DNA from: Flavobacterium jejuense
Lineage (GTDB): Bacteria; Bacteroidota; Bacteroidia; Flavobacteriales; Flavobacteriaceae
DNA length: 64,000 nucleotides
Direction of reading: 5' to 3'
Assembly (NCBI RefSeq): GCF_006491595.2
Contig: NZ_VEVQ02000008.1
Location: 160,816 to 224,815 of the forward strand
This document shows positions 1-7,933 of this stretch, in pieces. The position numbers and the translations under genes are program-made. The notes below the pieces were generated by a model, which saw only the letters and a list, made by a program, of their open reading frames with translations, was not told the DNA's origin and ran no database searches. Each line of letters starts with the position of its first letter. Positions within the stretch are counted from its first letter, which is position 1.

Positions 1-308
1 TTGTCTTTTGCTTTTTCCGCTTTTTTTGCTTCTTTTTCTCTTTTTTTATCTGCTTTTTTTCTTTCTTTTTCTGCTTTTTCAAGCTTATTTTGTGCTTTTT
101 CTCTTTCTTTCTCTGCTTTTTCGAGATCTTTTTTAGCTTTTTCTTCCGTTTTTAAGCGTTCTTTATCAGCTTTAATTTTTGCTTTTTCTAACTCTAATTG
201 TTTTTCAGTTTTTATTTTTGTTGTAGAAATGCTATCTGTAATTTCTTGTCCAAATGAAAATTGTAAACTAAGAATTAAAATGAAGAATACTGTAACTTTA
301 ATTTTCAT
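1..308 (-). CDS. Secreted Lys/Glu/Ala-rich coiled-coil protein, N-terminal part (runs off the window)
   Basis: Read on the minus strand, an ATG opens a frame that stays open to the window edge. It begins with a hydrophobic segment of about 20 residues ending FSFGQ, a typical flavobacterial signal peptide, so the product should be exported. From about residue 30 the chain is almost purely Lys, Glu, Ala, Asp and Arg in a heptad-like pattern (KAEKEREKAQNKLEKAEKE), predicting a long charged coiled coil. The plus-strand frame over the same bases is Phe/Ser-rich low-complexity and is a shadow. The C-terminal part, which could carry a functional domain, is outside the window, so no role can be named. 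The start is supported by a TAnnTTTG element just upstream. Confidence 0.7.
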   Translation of the reverse strand, partial: MKIKVTVFFILILSLQFSFGQEITDSISTTKIKTEKQLELEKAKIKADKERLKTEEKAKKDLEKAEKEREKAQNKLEKAEKERKKADKKREKEAKKAEKAKD

Positions 309-324
309 ATATTTTATTTAATTT

Positions 325-340
325 TATCTTTACAAAGATA
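325..340. promoter_or_regulatory. Palindromic overlapping divergent promoter
   Basis: TATCTTTACAAAGATA is an inverted repeat in the 49-bp gap between two divergent genes. On the minus strand it contains a perfect TAnnTTTG (TATCTTTG) -7 element for the coiled-coil gene. On the plus strand it reads TATCTTTA, one base off the consensus, ahead of the nuclease gene. No clear -33 TTG is placed at the right distance on either side, so this is a motif-based inference. Confidence 0.4.
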
Positions 341-357
341 GTTAAAAGCAAATAAAG

Positions 358-1149
358 ATGTATAGTGTAAGGATTTCGTTTCTAATAATTTTGATATTTT
401 GTTTGTCTTCTTGTCGTGACAATGGTGTTGGTCAAACTTTGCCAGAGATTATTAATGATGATGTACTAAATTCAGTGGGAGAATTTAACTATTTACCTTC
501 TAATACTACAGGTGCTGTTTATAAGAAAAGAACTTATGCTTTGTCTTATTCAGAAGAATATGAACAGGCTGAATGGGTTGCCTATGTGTTAAAATCTTCT
601 GATATAAAAGAGGTGGATTTTAAAAGGCCATATTTTGAAATTGATACTGATATTTTAACAGGAGCTGCTCATTGGAGAAATTATAAAAAATCGGGCTATA
701 ATAAAGGACATTTGTGTCCTGCAGGAGATAGAAGGTCTAATCTTAAAGATTATGAGGAAACATTTTTGACTTCAAATATTTCTCCACAAAAATATGATTT
801 CAATGCTGGTATTTGGAATAGATTGGAACAGAAAGTTAGATATTGGGCCAAAAAGCAAGACAGTATTTATGTAGTTAGTGGTGGAGTTCTGACTGATGAT
901 TTAGAAACTATAGGTTTTGAAAATGTTGCTGTTCCTAAATATTTTTATAAAATTTTATTATCTAATGATCATAAGAAAATGATTGGTTTTTTAGTTCCTC
1001 ATCAAAAATCGGATAAACCCCTGTATAGTTTTATTACTTCAGTTGATGAAATTGAAAAGATGACAGATATTGATTTTTTTCCTTCCCTAGATGATGATTT
1101 AGAAAACAGATTAGAATCTAATATAAATTATGATAATTGGGATTTTTAA
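358..1149 (+). CDS. DNA/RNA non-specific endonuclease, lipoprotein (EndA/NucA-like)
   Basis: This is a 263-residue nuclease of the beta-beta-alpha-metal (EndoG/NucA) family, which cleaves DNA and RNA without sequence preference using one Mg ion. The N-terminus has a hydrophobic segment and a lipobox ending LSSC with Cys19, so the protein is probably a lipoprotein of the cell envelope. The family core is visible: NKGHLCPAGDR with the catalytic His at about 118, then TSNISPQ, and an Asn in FNAGIWNRLE at about 149 that fits the metal-binding Asn. The length fits the family. It stands alone, followed by the peptide-export island. A role in nutrient DNA scavenging or defence is inference only. Confidence 0.9.
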   Translation: MYSVRISFLIILIFCLSSCRDNGVGQTLPEIINDDVLNSVGEFNYLPSNTTGAVYKKRTYALSYSEEYEQAEWVAYVLKSSDIKEVDFKRPYFEIDTDILTGAAHWRNYKKSGYNKGHLCPAGDRRSNLKDYEETFLTSNISPQKYDFNAGIWNRLEQKVRYWAKKQDSIYVVSGGVLTDDLETIGFENVAVPKYFYKILLSNDHKKMIGFLVPHQKSDKPLYSFITSVDEIEKMTDIDFFPSLDDDLENRLESNINYDNWDF

Positions 1150-1172
1150 ATTTAACAATTTTGGTGGTTTTC

Positions 1173-1199
1173 TTGTAATATACTAAAAAAAATATTTTG
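1173..1199 (+). promoter_or_regulatory. Candidate promoter of precursor peptide 1
   Basis: A TTG is followed after 17 bases by TATTTTG, one base shorter than the Bacteroidota TAnnTTTG -7 element. It lies 45 bases before the precursor ATG. The imperfect match makes this a tentative call. Confidence 0.35.
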
Positions 1200-1243
1200 T
1201 AGTATTGTTTAGAAGATTTTTAGAATAATTTAAATAAATAAAC

Positions 1244-1399
1244 ATGAAAAAATCAATTTTAAATTTAAATGGAGTAGTGTTATCAAGAAAAGAATTGGTA
1301 GCTATAAAAGGTGCTTTGAAAGATTGTATAGATCCTACAACGAATCAATGTAAGTACTACAGTTTGGCATGTGCAGCTCCTTGTAGAATAGAAATGTAA
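1244..1399 (+). CDS. Leader-containing precursor peptide 1 (four-cysteine core)
   Basis: This short gene encodes 51 residues. It starts MKKSILNLNGVVLSRKEL, the leader shared by the other precursors of this island, and reaches a Gly-Ala pair at residues 23-24 at the place where the others have Gly-Gly. Cleavage there by a C39 peptidase would release a 27-residue core with four cysteines (pattern C-x8-C-x6-C-x3-C). The leader type is the class annotated in Bacteroidota as natural-product or bacteriocin-type precursor with LSKKE and GG motifs. The gene has its own candidate promoter upstream and a strong hairpin terminator downstream, so it forms a single-gene transcript just ahead of the disulfide-forming membrane protein. 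The activity of the mature peptide is unknown. Confidence 0.8.
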   Translation: MKKSILNLNGVVLSRKELVAIKGALKDCIDPTTNQCKYYSLACAAPCRIEM

Positions 1400-1452
1400 G
1401 TAAGTCTTTTTTGAAATTGGATAGATTTTATATTTAATTTTTAAGAATATGT

Positions 1453-1480
1453 AAAACTGTCTTTATTAGGCAGTTTTTTT
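1453..1480 (+). terminator. Rho-independent terminator after precursor 1
   Basis: The inverted repeat AAAACTGTCT / AGGCAGTTTT (10 bp with one T-G wobble, 5-base loop) is followed directly by a T run. It separates the precursor from the VKOR fusion gene, so the precursor can be transcribed at a different level from the machinery gene. Confidence 0.8.
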
Positions 1481-1507
1481 GAAATTTATAATTCCTATAA
1501 TACAACT

Positions 1508-3043
1508 ATGTTTATGATTATTCCTGTACGAAAATTCCTAGAGATAAACAATTATAGAGACGAGAGTAACGATTTTGAGAATCTTTTTTTATCTCACCCT
1601 AATTATCCTAGTCTTTTTGCAGTAACGGATACCTTTGATTTGTTAGGAATTGAAAATGTTGCTGCGCAAGTTCCTAAAGAGCAATTTACTGAATTACCAT
1701 CTTCTTATTTAGCAGTTGTAAATGATGAAGTAGTTTTGGTAAGAAACCATCAAAATAGTATTACTATTGAAAAAGAAAGTGAGACAAAAAAGTTGTCTAT
1801 TGACGATTTTTTAATGCAATGGAATGGTGTTGTTGTGGCAATTGAAGCTAATGAGGTTACAGTAAAAAAGAAACTAACTTTGTTGAAAAACAAATACTTT
1901 CTATTCGCTTTTTTCTTGTTAGCTATTCTTTTATTACAGTTTCAAACTTTGGGTTGGATTTCTATTTTAAATTTGGGAATACTATCAATAGGATTTTTTA
2001 TAGGTATTGTAATTATTGATGAAAAATTAAATAAAACAGAAGGAGTTGTTTCAAAAATATGTTCTTTTAGTGAAAACACTTCTTGTGATTCAGTAATTAA
2101 GTCAGAGAGTGCAAAGCTTACAAAATGGCTTGATTTTTCAGATTTGCCTATAGTCTTTTTTGGAACAGGAATATTAGCAATAGTTATTAACCCTAACTCA
2201 TTTTCAATTATCAATTTTCTTAGTTTATTATCATTACCAGTTGTTGGCTATTCCATTTGGTTACAAAAAATAAAATTGGAGAAATGGTGTGTTTTATGTT
2301 TATCGATTTCGAGTTTGTTAGTATTACAATCAATCTTTTTTATTTTTTTTGTAGAAAATTTTAATTTCAATTTTTTAGCATTGGTACAAGCAGCAATGTT
2401 TGTATTGCCAATTTGGTTTTTTGTAAAACCTGTTTTGTTTGATAAAATAAAATTGGAGAAAGATAATTTAGAACTTTTAAAGTTTAAACGAAATTTCTCT
2501 ATTTTCTCTTCTTTGCAAAAACCTGTCAAAGAACAAGAACAGCTAGAAAGTTTACAAAAAATAGAATTAGGAAATAAAGACACAAATGTAAGGTTAAATC
2601 TAATACTTAGTCCGAGCTGTGGTCATTGTCATACTGCTTTTAAAGATGGAATAGATTTGATAAGTAATTATCCTGAAAAACTCAAATTAGCTATCTTTTT
2701 TAATTTGAATCCAGAAAATGCAGATAACCCCTATTTGTCTGTAGCTAAAAATTTATTGCAGATTCATAAAGATTATCCAGAAAAAATAGAAGAAGCTTTA
2801 TCAGATTGGCATATCGAAAAAATAAGCTTAGCTGAATGGACAGCTAAATGGGAACAAGAAAAAATAGATTTTCAAGTTCTAGAAACTATTAGGTCACAAT
2901 ATGAATGGTGTTTAGCTAATGAATTTAATTATACACCAGTAAAGTTAATAAATTCACATTTATTTCCTCAGGAATATGATTTGAAAGAATTAAAGTATTT
3001 TATTTCTGAATTAGAAGAAGTAAAGGAACCTGAAATGGTTTAA
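1508..3043 (+). CDS. Membrane disulfide-forming fusion: C39-like (inactive) + VKOR + thioredoxin domain
   Basis: The 511-residue product has three parts. Residues 1-115 resemble the peptidase C39 fold of double-glycine exporters (SHPNYPSLFAVTD, then LPSSYLAVVND) but contain no cysteine and no catalytic His, so this part cannot be a protease and may bind leaders. Residues about 128-310 are a vitamin K epoxide reductase domain with several membrane segments, the loop cysteines Cys185 and Cys193, and the redox motif CVLC at 261-264. Residues about 355-505 are a DsbA/thioredoxin-like domain with CGHC at 371-374 and a cis-Pro in YTPV near 477. VKOR proteins pass electrons from thiols to quinone and so drive disulfide formation. 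Beside four-cysteine precursors and a peptidase exporter, the substrate is very likely those peptides (inference). A second ATG two codons in is an alternative start. Confidence 0.88.
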   Translation: MFMIIPVRKFLEINNYRDESNDFENLFLSHPNYPSLFAVTDTFDLLGIENVAAQVPKEQFTELPSSYLAVVNDEVVLVRNHQNSITIEKESETKKLSIDDFLMQWNGVVVAIEANEVTVKKKLTLLKNKYFLFAFFLLAILLLQFQTLGWISILNLGILSIGFFIGIVIIDEKLNKTEGVVSKICSFSENTSCDSVIKSESAKLTKWLDFSDLPIVFFGTGILAIVINPNSFSIINFLSLLSLPVVGYSIWLQKIKLEKWCVLCLSISSLLVLQSIFFIFFVENFNFNFLALVQAAMFVLPIWFFVKPVLFDKIKLEKDNLELLKFKRNFSIFSSLQKPVKEQEQLESLQKIELGNKDTNVRLNLILSPSCGHCHTAFKDGIDLISNYPEKLKLAIFFNLNPENADNPYLSVAKNLLQIHKDYPEKIEEALSDWHIEKISLAEWTAKWEQEKIDFQVLETIRSQYEWCLANEFNYTPVKLINSHLFPQEYDLKELKYFISELEEVKEPEMV

Positions 3044-3115
3044 AATTTTCAGTCAAAAGCTGTATTTGACTTAAAATGCATGTAGTATTCAAAACAAATT
3101 AATAATACATAAATT

Positions 3116-3337
3116 ATGAAAAAATCAATTTTAAATTTAGTAGGAGCTCAAGAATTATCTAAAAAGGAACAAAAAGGGGTTAATGGTGGAGTAATACCTG
3201 ATTTGAGCAATTTGTGTGGTGCCTATACATTTAATTCTACCGAAAGACAATGTATGAGCTTAACTGGTTATAATCCTATTTGGATTCCTTCAACAAGAAA
3301 ATGTTCAGTAATTGGATCAAATTGTTCTAATTTATAA
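3116..3337 (+). CDS. Leader-containing precursor peptide 2 (four-cysteine core)
   Basis: This 73-residue precursor begins MKKSILNLVGAQELSKKE and reaches VNGG, with the Gly-Gly pair at residues 24-25. That is a classical double-glycine processing site for the C39 peptidase-transporter encoded 400 bases downstream. The predicted core is 48 residues long, rich in Ser, Asn and Pro, and has four cysteines (LCGAY, RQCMS, RKCSV, SNCSN). It shares no obvious core sequence with the other two precursors beyond the cysteine number, as is usual when leaders are conserved and cores vary. No separate hairpin with a T run follows directly; a decayed relative and then a terminator come next. Function of the mature peptide is not recognisable. 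Confidence 0.88.
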   Translation: MKKSILNLVGAQELSKKEQKGVNGGVIPDLSNLCGAYTFNSTERQCMSLTGYNPIWIPSTRKCSVIGSNCSNL

Positions 3338-3390
3338 ATTTATTGTAAAGAGTTAAAAGTTAATGGTTTCATTGTGTATTTTAATAATAA

Positions 3391-3487
3391 TAAAATCAAT
3401 TTTAAATTCAGTAGGTACTTTAAATTCATCGGTGCATGAGTAAAATGCGTTACTTGTTATGGTGTTTGTGAAGAATATGGTTTGTAA
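3391..3487 (+). pseudogene. Decayed fourth precursor peptide
   Basis: Downstream of precursor 2 the leader signature reappears as K-S-I-L-N-S-V-G-T-L-N-S-S, but the ATG-AAA start is replaced by ATA-ATA and the frame stops soon after. In the neighbouring frame the stretch CVTCYGVCEEYGL, with three cysteines and a stop, looks like the end of a core. Together this reads as a former precursor that lost its start codon and suffered a frameshift. It shares the terminator that follows. Confidence 0.6.
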
Positions 3488-3580
3488 TTTACTGAAGCTA
3501 AATGAGGATACTTTCCATTGAAATGAAAATAATATTGATAGATTTTTTTTAAGTAATTGATTTTTAAGATATTAAATTCT

Positions 3581-3615
3581 ACCTGTCTAAAGTGTTGTTT
3601 TAGACAGGTTTTTTA
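3581..3615 (+). terminator. Rho-independent terminator after precursor 2 and its decayed relative
   Basis: ACCTGTCTAAA pairs with TTTAGACAGGT (11 bp, 7-base loop) and is followed by a run of T. It ends the precursor transcript before the exporter promoter. Confidence 0.85.
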
Positions 3616-3679
3616 TTGATAAACCATTATAAATAATGAAACTACTATTTTTAAAAAAACATTAATTGATATAAGTGTT

Positions 3680-3705
3680 TTGGCCGTTTCTTTTTATTAT
3701 TTTTG
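3680..3705 (+). promoter_or_regulatory. Promoter of the peptidase-ABC exporter gene
   Basis: TTG, 15 bases, then a perfect TAnnTTTG (TATTTTTG). The spacing is a little short for the Bacteroidota consensus. The element lies 20 bases upstream of the TTG codon taken as the start of the exporter, leaving a very short leader, which supports that unusual start. Confidence 0.5.
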
Positions 3706-3725
3706 AATAAAATCTAAATAAACTT

Positions 3726-5927
3726 TTGAAAAAATTTCCTCATTACATACAGACAGAGAGCAAAGATTGTGGTCCAACTTGTTTAAAAATTATTGCCAAA
3801 TACAACGGCAAAGTCTTAAATACACAAATGCTTCGCGAACTTTCTGAAACCACTAGAGAAGGTAGTAATTTGCTTACTTTAAGTGATGCTGCTGAAAGTA
3901 TTGGTTTCCGATCCTTAGGTATAAAGATTTCTTTAGATAAATTAGAAGAAGCACCGCTTCCTTGTATTTTGCATTGGAACAAAAATCATTATGTGGTTTT
4001 ATATAAAATTAAAAAAGATAGATATTATATCTCTGATCCAGCTATTGGTCTAATTGAATATAACGAAAAAGAATTTTTAAAGTTCTGGATAGGAAATAAT
4101 GCTGACGAAACTACAGAGGAAGGTATCGCCTTATTATTAGAGCCAACACCAAAGTTTTATGAATCTGAATTTGATGATGATAAGGATGAAGATGGAAAAA
4201 CGAAGTTCGGATTTACTTTGCTGTCTAAATATATTTACCGATATAAGTCTTTTGTTGTCCAATTAGCTATAGGTTTGTTCGCAGGAAGTTTACTGCAATT
4301 GATTTTTCCTTTTTTAACCCAAAGTGTAGTTGATGTTGGTATCCAAAATCAAAATCTTCAATTCATTTATCTTGTTTTATTAGCCCAATTGTTTTTATTC
4401 TTTGGGAAAACAGCACTAGAGCTCATAAGAAGTTGGATTTTACTTCACTTATCTACGCGAATAAATATCGCTTTAATTTCAGATTTTTTTATCAAACTAA
4501 TGAATCTTCCTATTTCTTATTTTGATGTAAAAATGACTGGAGATATCATGCAAAGAATAAATGACCATCACAGAATAGAAAGGATATTAACCACTTCCTC
4601 TTTAAATGTTTTGTTTTCGTTTATTAATATGATTATAATGGGCTGTGTTTTAGCTTATTATAATTTAAGTATATTCATGGTTTTCTTTGCAGGAAGTGTT
4701 TTGTATTTTCTATGGGTAATTTTATTTTTAAAACGAAGAGAAAAATTAGATTATAAACGTTTTGCAGAAGTTTCCCAGGAACAAAGTAAAGTGATAGAAC
4801 TGATTAATGGAATGCAAGAAATTAAACTCCATAATGCAGAGAAACAAAAACGTTGGGGTTGGGAGTACATTCAAGCAAGGTTATTTCGTGTTTCATTAAA
4901 AAGTTTAGTATTGGAACAAACTCAAGGAATTGGATCTAATTTTATTAACGAACTTAAAAACATTATTATTATCTTTTTGTCTGCTAAATTAGTAATTGAT
5001 GGTCAAATTACACTAGGTATGATGATGGCAATTACTAGTATTGTTGGTAATCTAAACGGTCCTATTGTTCAGCTGATTAATTTTATAAGAGAATTGCAAG
5101 ATGCTAAAATTTCATTAGCTAGATTATCTGAAATTCATGAGATGAAAGATGAAGTGGAAGATGAAAGTGAAAAAACTAAAGATATTCCTGAAAATGATAT
5201 TACCATAAAGGATTTGTCATTTCGTTATACTGGTTCAGATGTAAATGTTTTAGAACAATTGAATCTAACTATTCCAGCAAAAAAGGTTACAGCTATAGTT
5301 GGTACAAGTGGTAGCGGTAAGACAACATTAATGAAACTATTGTTGAAATTCTATGAACCTCAAGAAGGAGATGTGTTGATTAATAAAACATCATTAAAAA
5401 ATATTTCACAAAAAGCCTGGAGAAATCATATAGGATCAGTAATGCAAGAAGGTTATATTTTTAGTGATACTATTGCAAATAATATTGCCGTTGGAGTAGA
5501 TGTTATCGATAAAGAACGTCTGATTTACGCTGCTGATGTAGCTAATATTAAAGAGTTTATTGATGACTATCCTTTGCGATACAATACCAAGATAGGGTCA
5601 GAGGGTATTGGTATGAGTACGGGTCAAAAACAACGTATGCTAATTGCTAGAGCAGTTTATAAAAATCCAGAAATGTTGTTTTTTGATGAAGCTACAAGTG
5701 CTTTAGATGCAAATAACGAAAAAGAAATAATGGAAAAATTAAATGTCTTTTTCAAGGACAAAACGGTTTTAGTTATAGCACATCGATTAAGTACTGTAAT
5801 GAATGCCGATAAAATTGTAGTTTTAGAGAAAGGTAAAATAATTGAGACAGGAACTCATGAAGAATTGGTGGCTTTAAAAGGGAGTTACTTTAAATTAGTG
5901 AAGAATCAATTGCAACTAGGGAATTAA
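3726..5927 (+). CDS. Peptidase domain-containing ABC transporter (C39-PCAT peptide exporter)
   Basis: A 733-residue exporter that both cleaves leaders after a double-glycine motif and drives the peptide across the inner membrane. The N-terminal C39 peptidase has the catalytic Cys15 in KDCGPTCL, His88 in NKNHYVVL and Asp104 in ISDPAIG. Six membrane segments follow at about 170-450, then the nucleotide-binding domain with Walker A GTSGSGKTT near 525, signature STGQKQR near 630 and Walker B LFFDEATSALD near 655. The length is normal for the family. The first in-frame start is TTG; no ATG fits because the catalytic Cys lies only 15 codons in, and a promoter element sits immediately upstream. It is followed by its HlyD-type partner and flanked by precursors whose leaders end in GG. 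Confidence 0.95.
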   Translation: MKKFPHYIQTESKDCGPTCLKIIAKYNGKVLNTQMLRELSETTREGSNLLTLSDAAESIGFRSLGIKISLDKLEEAPLPCILHWNKNHYVVLYKIKKDRYYISDPAIGLIEYNEKEFLKFWIGNNADETTEEGIALLLEPTPKFYESEFDDDKDEDGKTKFGFTLLSKYIYRYKSFVVQLAIGLFAGSLLQLIFPFLTQSVVDVGIQNQNLQFIYLVLLAQLFLFFGKTALELIRSWILLHLSTRINIALISDFFIKLMNLPISYFDVKMTGDIMQRINDHHRIERILTTSSLNVLFSFINMIIMGCVLAYYNLSIFMVFFAGSVLYFLWVILFLKRREKLDYKRFAEVSQEQSKVIELINGMQEIKLHNAEKQKRWGWEYIQARLFRVSLKSLVLEQTQGIGSNFINELKNIIIIFLSAKLVIDGQITLGMMMAITSIVGNLNGPIVQLINFIRELQDAKISLARLSEIHEMKDEVEDESEKTKDIPENDITIKDLSFRYTGSDVNVLEQLNLTIPAKKVTAIVGTSGSGKTTLMKLLLKFYEPQEGDVLINKTSLKNISQKAWRNHIGSVMQEGYIFSDTIANNIAVGVDVIDKERLIYAADVANIKEFIDDYPLRYNTKIGSEGIGMSTGQKQRMLIARAVYKNPEMLFFDEATSALDANNEKEIMEKLNVFFKDKTVLVIAHRLSTVMNADKIVVLEKGKIIETGTHEELVALKGSYFKLVKNQLQLGN

Positions 5928-6019
5928 AAAAAGACAATAGAACATAGATTGAAAATTAGTGAAATTTTTAAATCTATGTTCCAATACTATAAATGTTATT
6001 TTAAGATTAAAAAGATATA

Positions 6020-7357
6020 ATGCCAAACGAGAATCAAAATAATCACGTTACAACTTCTTCTGATATAGAATTAAGAAGTGAACAGGTACAAGAAATACTA
6101 ACAAAAGTTCCACATTGGATGATACGATGGGGAAATTTAGTAATTCTAATTATGTTGTTGATGGTTTTGCTATTTTCCTATTTCATTAAATATCCCGATA
6201 TTAATACAACACAAATTATTGTAACTACGGCTATTCCTCCTGAAAAATTAATGGTTAGAACATCAGGTAAAATAGAATCAATTTTAGTAAATGATAATGA
6301 TATTGTTGAGAAAAATACTCCTTTGGCTATTATTGAAAATTCAGCAAATTATGAAGATGTGTTTTTGTTAAAAAGTATTATTGATACAATTCAAGTTGAT
6401 AGAATACCATTTCCTTTTGATAAGTTACAATATACCCAATTAGGAGATGTAGAAAACGCTTATGCTCTTTTTCAAAAAGAATACAGTGCAAATGACTTAC
6501 TAAAACGATTAAAACCTTATCAAGTTGAGTCTAGAGCTCAAGGTTTTGAAGCTAGTCAGTTAAAAGAGAGACTAGTTTTATTAGAATCTCAGAAAAGTAT
6601 TAATCAATCCGAATTAGAACTTGAAAAAAATCAATTAGATAGACAAGAGCTTTTATATAAGAAAGGAGTTATTGCAGCTCAAGAATTTGAAAAATTTAAA
6701 CTTACCTATTTGCAATCTCAAAAGAATTACAAAAACTTATTAAGTTCTATTTCTCAATTGAAATCTTCTTTAAACGAATTAAATAGAAGTAGCAAAACCA
6801 CAACTATAAATTCTACTAAAGATGCTGTTAATTTAGAAAGAAACGTGTTGCAATCTTTTTTTCAATTGAAAAAAGCCATTAAAGATTGGGAATTAAACTA
6901 TGTATTAAGAACTTCAATGCAAGGAAAAGTTTCTTTTTTACAATTATGGTCTGCAAATCAGTCAGTTTCAGCAGGTGATCAAGTTTTTTCAGTAGTACCA
7001 ATAAATGAAAAAAAATATATCGGAAAAGTAAAAGCATTGGCACAAAATTCTGGAAAAATTAAAAAAGGACAAACAGTAAATATACGCTTGGCTAATTTTC
7101 CAGATAGAGAATATGGTGTTGTAAAAGGAATAGTAAATAATATTTCAGCTACTCCTGATAAAGAAGGTAATTTATTGATAGATGTAGCTTTGCCAAATGG
7201 TTTAGAAACATCTTATGAAAAGAAAATAGTTTTCCAACAAGAAATGACCGGAACGGCTGATATTGTTACGGAAGATCTAAGATTAATTGAAAGATTATTG
7301 TATCAGTTTAGGGATATTTTTAGCAGAAGTAATGAATTGAAAAAAGAAGAAAAATAA
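6020..7357 (+). CDS. HlyD-family membrane fusion protein (periplasmic adaptor)
   Basis: The 445-residue protein has one membrane segment at about 36-60 after a polar cytoplasmic start. A lipoyl/barrel-sandwich half follows (GKIESILVNDNDIVEKNTPLAIIEN), then a long coiled coil at about 160-290 rich in Gln, Leu and Lys, then the second lipoyl half and a beta-barrel ending near 410. This is the adaptor that links an inner-membrane exporter to an outer-membrane channel. It lies 90 bases after the peptidase-ABC gene and is its natural partner. No TolC-like channel is in the island, so the outer component must be encoded elsewhere (inference). Confidence 0.93.
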   Translation: MPNENQNNHVTTSSDIELRSEQVQEILTKVPHWMIRWGNLVILIMLLMVLLFSYFIKYPDINTTQIIVTTAIPPEKLMVRTSGKIESILVNDNDIVEKNTPLAIIENSANYEDVFLLKSIIDTIQVDRIPFPFDKLQYTQLGDVENAYALFQKEYSANDLLKRLKPYQVESRAQGFEASQLKERLVLLESQKSINQSELELEKNQLDRQELLYKKGVIAAQEFEKFKLTYLQSQKNYKNLLSSISQLKSSLNELNRSSKTTTINSTKDAVNLERNVLQSFFQLKKAIKDWELNYVLRTSMQGKVSFLQLWSANQSVSAGDQVFSVVPINEKKYIGKVKALAQNSGKIKKGQTVNIRLANFPDREYGVVKGIVNNISATPDKEGNLLIDVALPNGLETSYEKKIVFQQEMTGTADIVTEDLRLIERLLYQFRDIFSRSNELKKEEK

Positions 7358-7450
7358 TTTCCATATAATTCTATTTTATATTTAACATAAAATTATTAAT
7401 AGTTGATATTTCATTTTTTAGATTTGATTTGTAAGAAAATAATTTAAATA

Positions 7451-7819
7451 ATGGAAAAATTAGTATTCAGATACTTACAAAAGGTAAAGTATGATTTTAA
7501 GGTTAATGAATATAAAGAAACTTATTCTTCTCATCCTAATTATCCAAGTTTATTAGCAATAACTGAATCATTAACTACAGTAGGAATTGATAATATTGCA
7601 GTAAATGTTCCTTTTGTACATATAGATGAATTACCTATTTTTTTCTTAACAGAATTAAGTATTAATACTAATTCTGAACTTTATTTGCTTGTAAATAAAG
7701 AAGAAAACTTTGTTATTGAAAATGAAAAACAAGAAATTGAAATTTTAAATAAAGAAGATTTAGAAAAGTACTGGAAAGGAACAGTATTAATCATTAAAGA
7801 AAATGAAAACTTAAATTAA
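7451..7819 (+). CDS. C39-like N-terminal fragment of a second, split VKOR fusion
   Basis: The 122 residues match the first domain of the intact fusion upstream: SSHPNYPSLLAITES and ELPIFFL correspond to SHPNYPSLFAVTD and ELPSSYL. Like that domain it has no cysteine, so it is an inactive C39-like module. The frame stops just where the first membrane segment should begin. The following bases read on in another frame as TEKLKKFRLLFPISIILLAF, which matches the missing membrane region, so this is best seen as the 5' part of a frameshifted gene. Whether the small domain is still made and used by itself cannot be told from the sequence. Confidence 0.65.
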   Translation: MEKLVFRYLQKVKYDFKVNEYKETYSSHPNYPSLLAITESLTTVGIDNIAVNVPFVHIDELPIFFLTELSINTNSELYLLVNKEENFVIENEKQEIEILNKEDLEKYWKGTVLIIKENENLN

Positions 7820-7933
7820 CTAATACTGAAAAGCTTAAAAAATTTCGTCTATTATTTCCTATATCTATTATATTATTGGCTTTTGTGAGTCTTTTTAACT
7901 CATGAAACCACTCTTTTTTATAAAATAATATTA

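Larger units (their letters stand above)
3338..3725 (+). other. Gap between precursor 2 and the exporter gene
   Basis: This stretch holds the decayed precursor, a terminator hairpin and the exporter promoter, each listed separately. Nothing else with coding character was seen on either strand. Confidence 0.7.

Noticed and set aside
1..321. Plus-strand frame rich in Phe and Ser over the left edge
   Set aside because: It is the mirror of a Lys/Glu coiled-coil gene on the minus strand, which has a signal peptide and start; the plus-strand product is low-complexity without any known pattern.
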